Assembly: GCA_949287245.1 (NCBI GenBank)
Contig: CASEFL010000005.1
Span: 43,906-107,905, forward strand
Origin: an uncultured Bacillota bacterium
Lineage (GTDB): Bacteria; Bacillota_I; Bacilli_A; RFN20; CAG-826
Direction of reading: 5' to 3'
DNA length: 64,000 bases
Shown: positions 62,044-64,000 of the stretch, piece by piece
Layout: the number at the start of each line of letters is the position of its first letter
Numbering within the stretch: the first letter of the stretch is position 1
The notes under the pieces: model-generated
Databases searched by the model: none
Told to the model about the DNA's origin: nothing
Seen by the model: the letters and a program-made list of their open reading frames with translations, nothing else
Translations under genes and position numbers: made by a program

Positions 62044-63714
62044 ATGAATGATATGAGTATTTGGAGTAAAGCAAAAACATTCTTCCTTGGGGCACTTCTT
62101 ACTTTAGTCGGAGTTGGTGCAGCAGGCCCTGTTGATATGGATCCAGTGGTTGCGGAGGCTGCTGAAGGACCTACGACGATTACCCTTGTTGGAATGAGTG
62201 GATCATCGGATGAAGTGACAACCTTTAAACAAGGGACTGATGGTAAGTGGGATAACGATTATGTTACGGCTTCAGTGTTGAATAACAGTGGGAATCAAGA
62301 TAGCACAAAGGTCGCCTACATACGGCAAGAACAATTGTATACTTTTTCTATTCAAGCAAAAACCAATTATACGATTGATAGTATTTTGCTGGTAGAGGCG
62401 TCTGGCAATAAAGGTAATTTTGGTGGATTAACATTTAAGAATGCTACAGGTTCTTATTCTGGTGATAATTATTTAGTCACTCCAACGGATGGTGGTGCTG
62501 AAATTACTTCTTACTATGAAAAAGGCTCTATGCTTCGCTACACCGCGGAAATTACTTTAACTTATGAAGAAGTAGAAATGGGACCAATTGTTGACGTAGA
62601 AGTTACCACCCCCCCAACAAAGGTAGATTATTATGTCGGTGATACTTTCTCTTTAGATGGGTTAGTTCTTACTGGATATGATGCTGCTGGCAATTCAAAA
62701 ATTATTCCTCTTGATGATGAAAAATTAACGCTTGAATATGATGAGGGTCATGTTTTCACCGCAGACGAGAAAACCGAAGGAAAAGATTTCCTTGTTTACT
62801 ATTATGCTGAGTCTTTAATTACGGTAACTCCAACATGGACGATTACGGTAAGTGATAGACCTGAAGCTGTTGAATATTCTTATATCAATAAGGAATCAAT
62901 GTATATTGGCACAACAGTTACATTGGGTGTAGTTGATGGTAATGCTGAGTACTATCTTTCTGAGATAGATGGTTCTACCGCAGTTATGTCGCAAGAAACA
63001 CTGACAGTAGATTCGAGCGACGGTAAGTTAGTTTTAGATCCAAGTGCCACTTTAGCAGTTGACTTTACAATAAGAATGACTGATTTTGGAGATAGCGACA
63101 CATTGGTAATTGCCCTATATAACGAAGAAACAGGATATGTAGGGTACGGCTCAAGCGGAACTAGTTTAAAATTTAATGATACTTTGAGTGCCAATTATGC
63201 GTGGACTGTCGTTGATTCTGGAGATAGTTATTATTTAAGAAACTATGGTGCAACTAGTCGTTATCTTGGCTTAAATGATGGAGACGATGAGATTAAGGCG
63301 TATTCAACATCAAATTTAAATCAATATCCGCACGCTCATCTTTATGCCTTTGATTATGACGATCCAAGTGAAGCAGCAATGAATGAAGCCATTGAACTTT
63401 CTCGCTATGTGATGGAAAGCGATACAGATTGGCAATGTAAGACAAAGTTCTATGTTGCGCGTGATGCCTATATTAATCGTATGACTGATGAAGGAAGAGA
63501 ATGGTTCCAAATTGAAACGGATGCTTGGGCACGTTATCTTGCTTGGGCTACTTATTTAGGAGAAAACATCGATACTCCTACAAAAGTAGAAGCCTATCGT
63601 CCATTTACAAGCAATAACGAAGATTTGAGTTGGATTATTGCTGTTTCTCTTCTTGGAGTTGCTTCTGTAGCAGGACTTACTTATTACTTCATTAGAAGAA
63701 AGAAAAGAGCCTAA
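62044..63714 (+). CDS. Cell-surface protein with Ig-like domain and C-terminal anchor
   Basis: This 556-residue protein has an N-terminal signal peptide (AKTFFLGALLTLVGVGAAGP), a beta-rich domain, a Big_3-like Ig domain around 180-270 (VDYYVGDTFSLDGLVLTGYD) and a C-terminal helix followed by RRKKRA. It lacks a sortase LPxTG motif, so it is probably membrane anchored at both the end and, before processing, the start. ATG 62053 is an alternative start. Function is unknown. Confidence 0.7.
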   Translation: MNDMSIWSKAKTFFLGALLTLVGVGAAGPVDMDPVVAEAAEGPTTITLVGMSGSSDEVTTFKQGTDGKWDNDYVTASVLNNSGNQDSTKVAYIRQEQLYTFSIQAKTNYTIDSILLVEASGNKGNFGGLTFKNATGSYSGDNYLVTPTDGGAEITSYYEKGSMLRYTAEITLTYEEVEMGPIVDVEVTTPPTKVDYYVGDTFSLDGLVLTGYDAAGNSKIIPLDDEKLTLEYDEGHVFTADEKTEGKDFLVYYYAESLITVTPTWTITVSDRPEAVEYSYINKESMYIGTTVTLGVVDGNAEYYLSEIDGSTAVMSQETLTVDSSDGKLVLDPSATLAVDFTIRMTDFGDSDTLVIALYNEETGYVGYGSSGTSLKFNDTLSANYAWTVVDSGDSYYLRNYGATSRYLGLNDGDDEIKAYSTSNLNQYPHAHLYAFDYDDPSEAAMNEAIELSRYVMESDTDWQCKTKFYVARDAYINRMTDEGREWFQIETDAWARYLAWATYLGENIDTPTKVEAYRPFTSNNEDLSWIIAVSLLGVASVAGLTYYFIRRKKRA

Positions 63715-63737
63715 TTTCGAAAATAAATAAGTAGGGG

Positions 63738-63767
63738 GGAAGAGGATATCCTCTTCCTCTTTTCTTT
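63738..63767 (+). terminator. Terminator after the surface protein
   Basis: GGAAGAGGATATCCTCTTCC is a perfect palindrome followed by a T-rich tract. Confidence 0.75.
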
Positions 63768-63779
63768 AGAAATTATCTC

Positions 63780-63808
63780 TTGCTCTTGATTATCATTTCT
63801 TCTATACT
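63780..63808 (+). promoter_or_regulatory. tRNA-His promoter
   Basis: TTGCTC and TATACT are 17 bases apart, 11 bases before the tRNA. Confidence 0.6.
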
Positions 63809-63818
63809 TTTCCCCGCT

Positions 63819-63895
63819 GGCGGATGTGGTGAAGGGGTTAACACAACCGGCTGTGAACCGGTCATTCGCGGGTTCAACTCCCGTCATCCGCCCCA
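63819..63895 (+). tRNA. tRNA-His (GTG)
   Basis: The eight-base acceptor with the His-specific extra G (GGCGGATG/CATCCGCC), anticodon loop CTGTGAA with GTG, T-loop TTCAACT and an encoded CCA identify it. Confidence 0.95.
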
Positions 63896-63959
63896 CACAC
63901 GTTGAAATATCCCCCATAATTTTGCCCAAGTAGGGTAAGATGAATGGAGGATTTTTTCT

Positions 63960-64000
63960 ATGAAAAGAACACTCGAGGAGAAGTTATTCCTCGTTAAATT
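63960..64000 (+). CDS. Start of an unidentified gene cut by the window end
   Basis: ATG 63960 follows TGGAGGA at good spacing. The 13 visible codons read MKRTLEEKLFLVK. This could begin a helix-turn-helix protein, but too little is visible to name it. Confidence 0.45.
   Translation, partial: MKRTLEEKLFLVK

Noticed and set aside
1..64000. CRISPR array, prophage or insertion sequence
   Set aside because: No regularly spaced repeats, integrase, transposase or phage structural gene was recognised; the only perfect tandem repeat noted is the 30-bp pair inside a lipoprotein gene.

Overview
The window looks like a chromosomal segment of an uncultured, low-GC, anaerobic member of the Bacilli/Erysipelotrichia/Mollicutes-like radiation of Firmicutes, probably host-associated. 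I infer this from AT-rich coding sequence, the standard genetic code (TGA is a stop in many ATGA overlaps), a CcpA-type regulator with a cre site, Rex, AdhE, Rnf, [FeFe] hydrogenases, ECF-transporter S components and many Ser-rich lipoproteins. I see no transposon, integrase, phage or CRISPR array.

Layout. 1-10.9 kb is housekeeping: glgD (cut by the window edge), glgA, leuS, coaX with an ECF S component, pepV, trmB, a YtpR-like protein, pncB and a ccpA-like regulator. 10.9-12.7 kb holds an MFS-like gene and two small membrane proteins. 12.8-22.3 kb is a redox membrane module: rnfC, rnfD, a 993-residue rnfG made of six repeated FMN-binding-type units, rnfE, rnfA, a small Cys-rich membrane protein and an rnfB without its ferredoxin domains, then apbE, a NusG-II protein and a Gx transporter. 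22.3-31.8 kb has degV, two surface lipoproteins that appear flavin-related and share an unusual 5' hairpin, tRNA-Ala/Met/Ile/Ser, a cation antiporter convergently overlapping mntP, and nnrD.

31.8-32.35 kb (minus strand) is a gene-free, strongly structured RNA of about 530 nt with its own terminator. It is divergent from an RHH-WYL regulator. 33.4-37.5 kb has ogt, ppa and an ECF sigma factor with a giant membrane-anchored partner. 37.5-43.2 kb has a repeat-rich lipoprotein, a NatAB-like ABC exporter and a ClC channel. 43.2-46.9 kb is a copper island: CsoR with its operator, CopA with a C-terminal CopZ-like domain carrying its own internal ribosome-binding site, and a ZIP transporter. 46.9-55.0 kb is a Rex-AdhE-hydrogenase operon including a PAS-containing sensory-type [FeFe] hydrogenase and a PP2C/SpoIIE phosphatase. 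55-64 kb has a BspA-like LRR lipoprotein, three YbjN-like paralogues, an rRNA methyltransferase, a GNAT-Nudix protein, a wall-type surface protein, tRNA-His and a gene cut by the window end.

How it fits together (inference): Rex, AdhE and the hydrogenases dispose of fermentative electrons, Rnf couples ferredoxin and NAD(H) to ion pumping, and ApbE flavinylates Rnf subunits and probably a surface lipoprotein, so electrons may leave through extracytoplasmic flavins. The most novel points are the hexa-repeat RnfG with the stripped RnfB, the apparent serine at FMN-acceptor positions, the CopA/CopZ internal start, the large ncRNA, and frequent apparently leaderless promoters.
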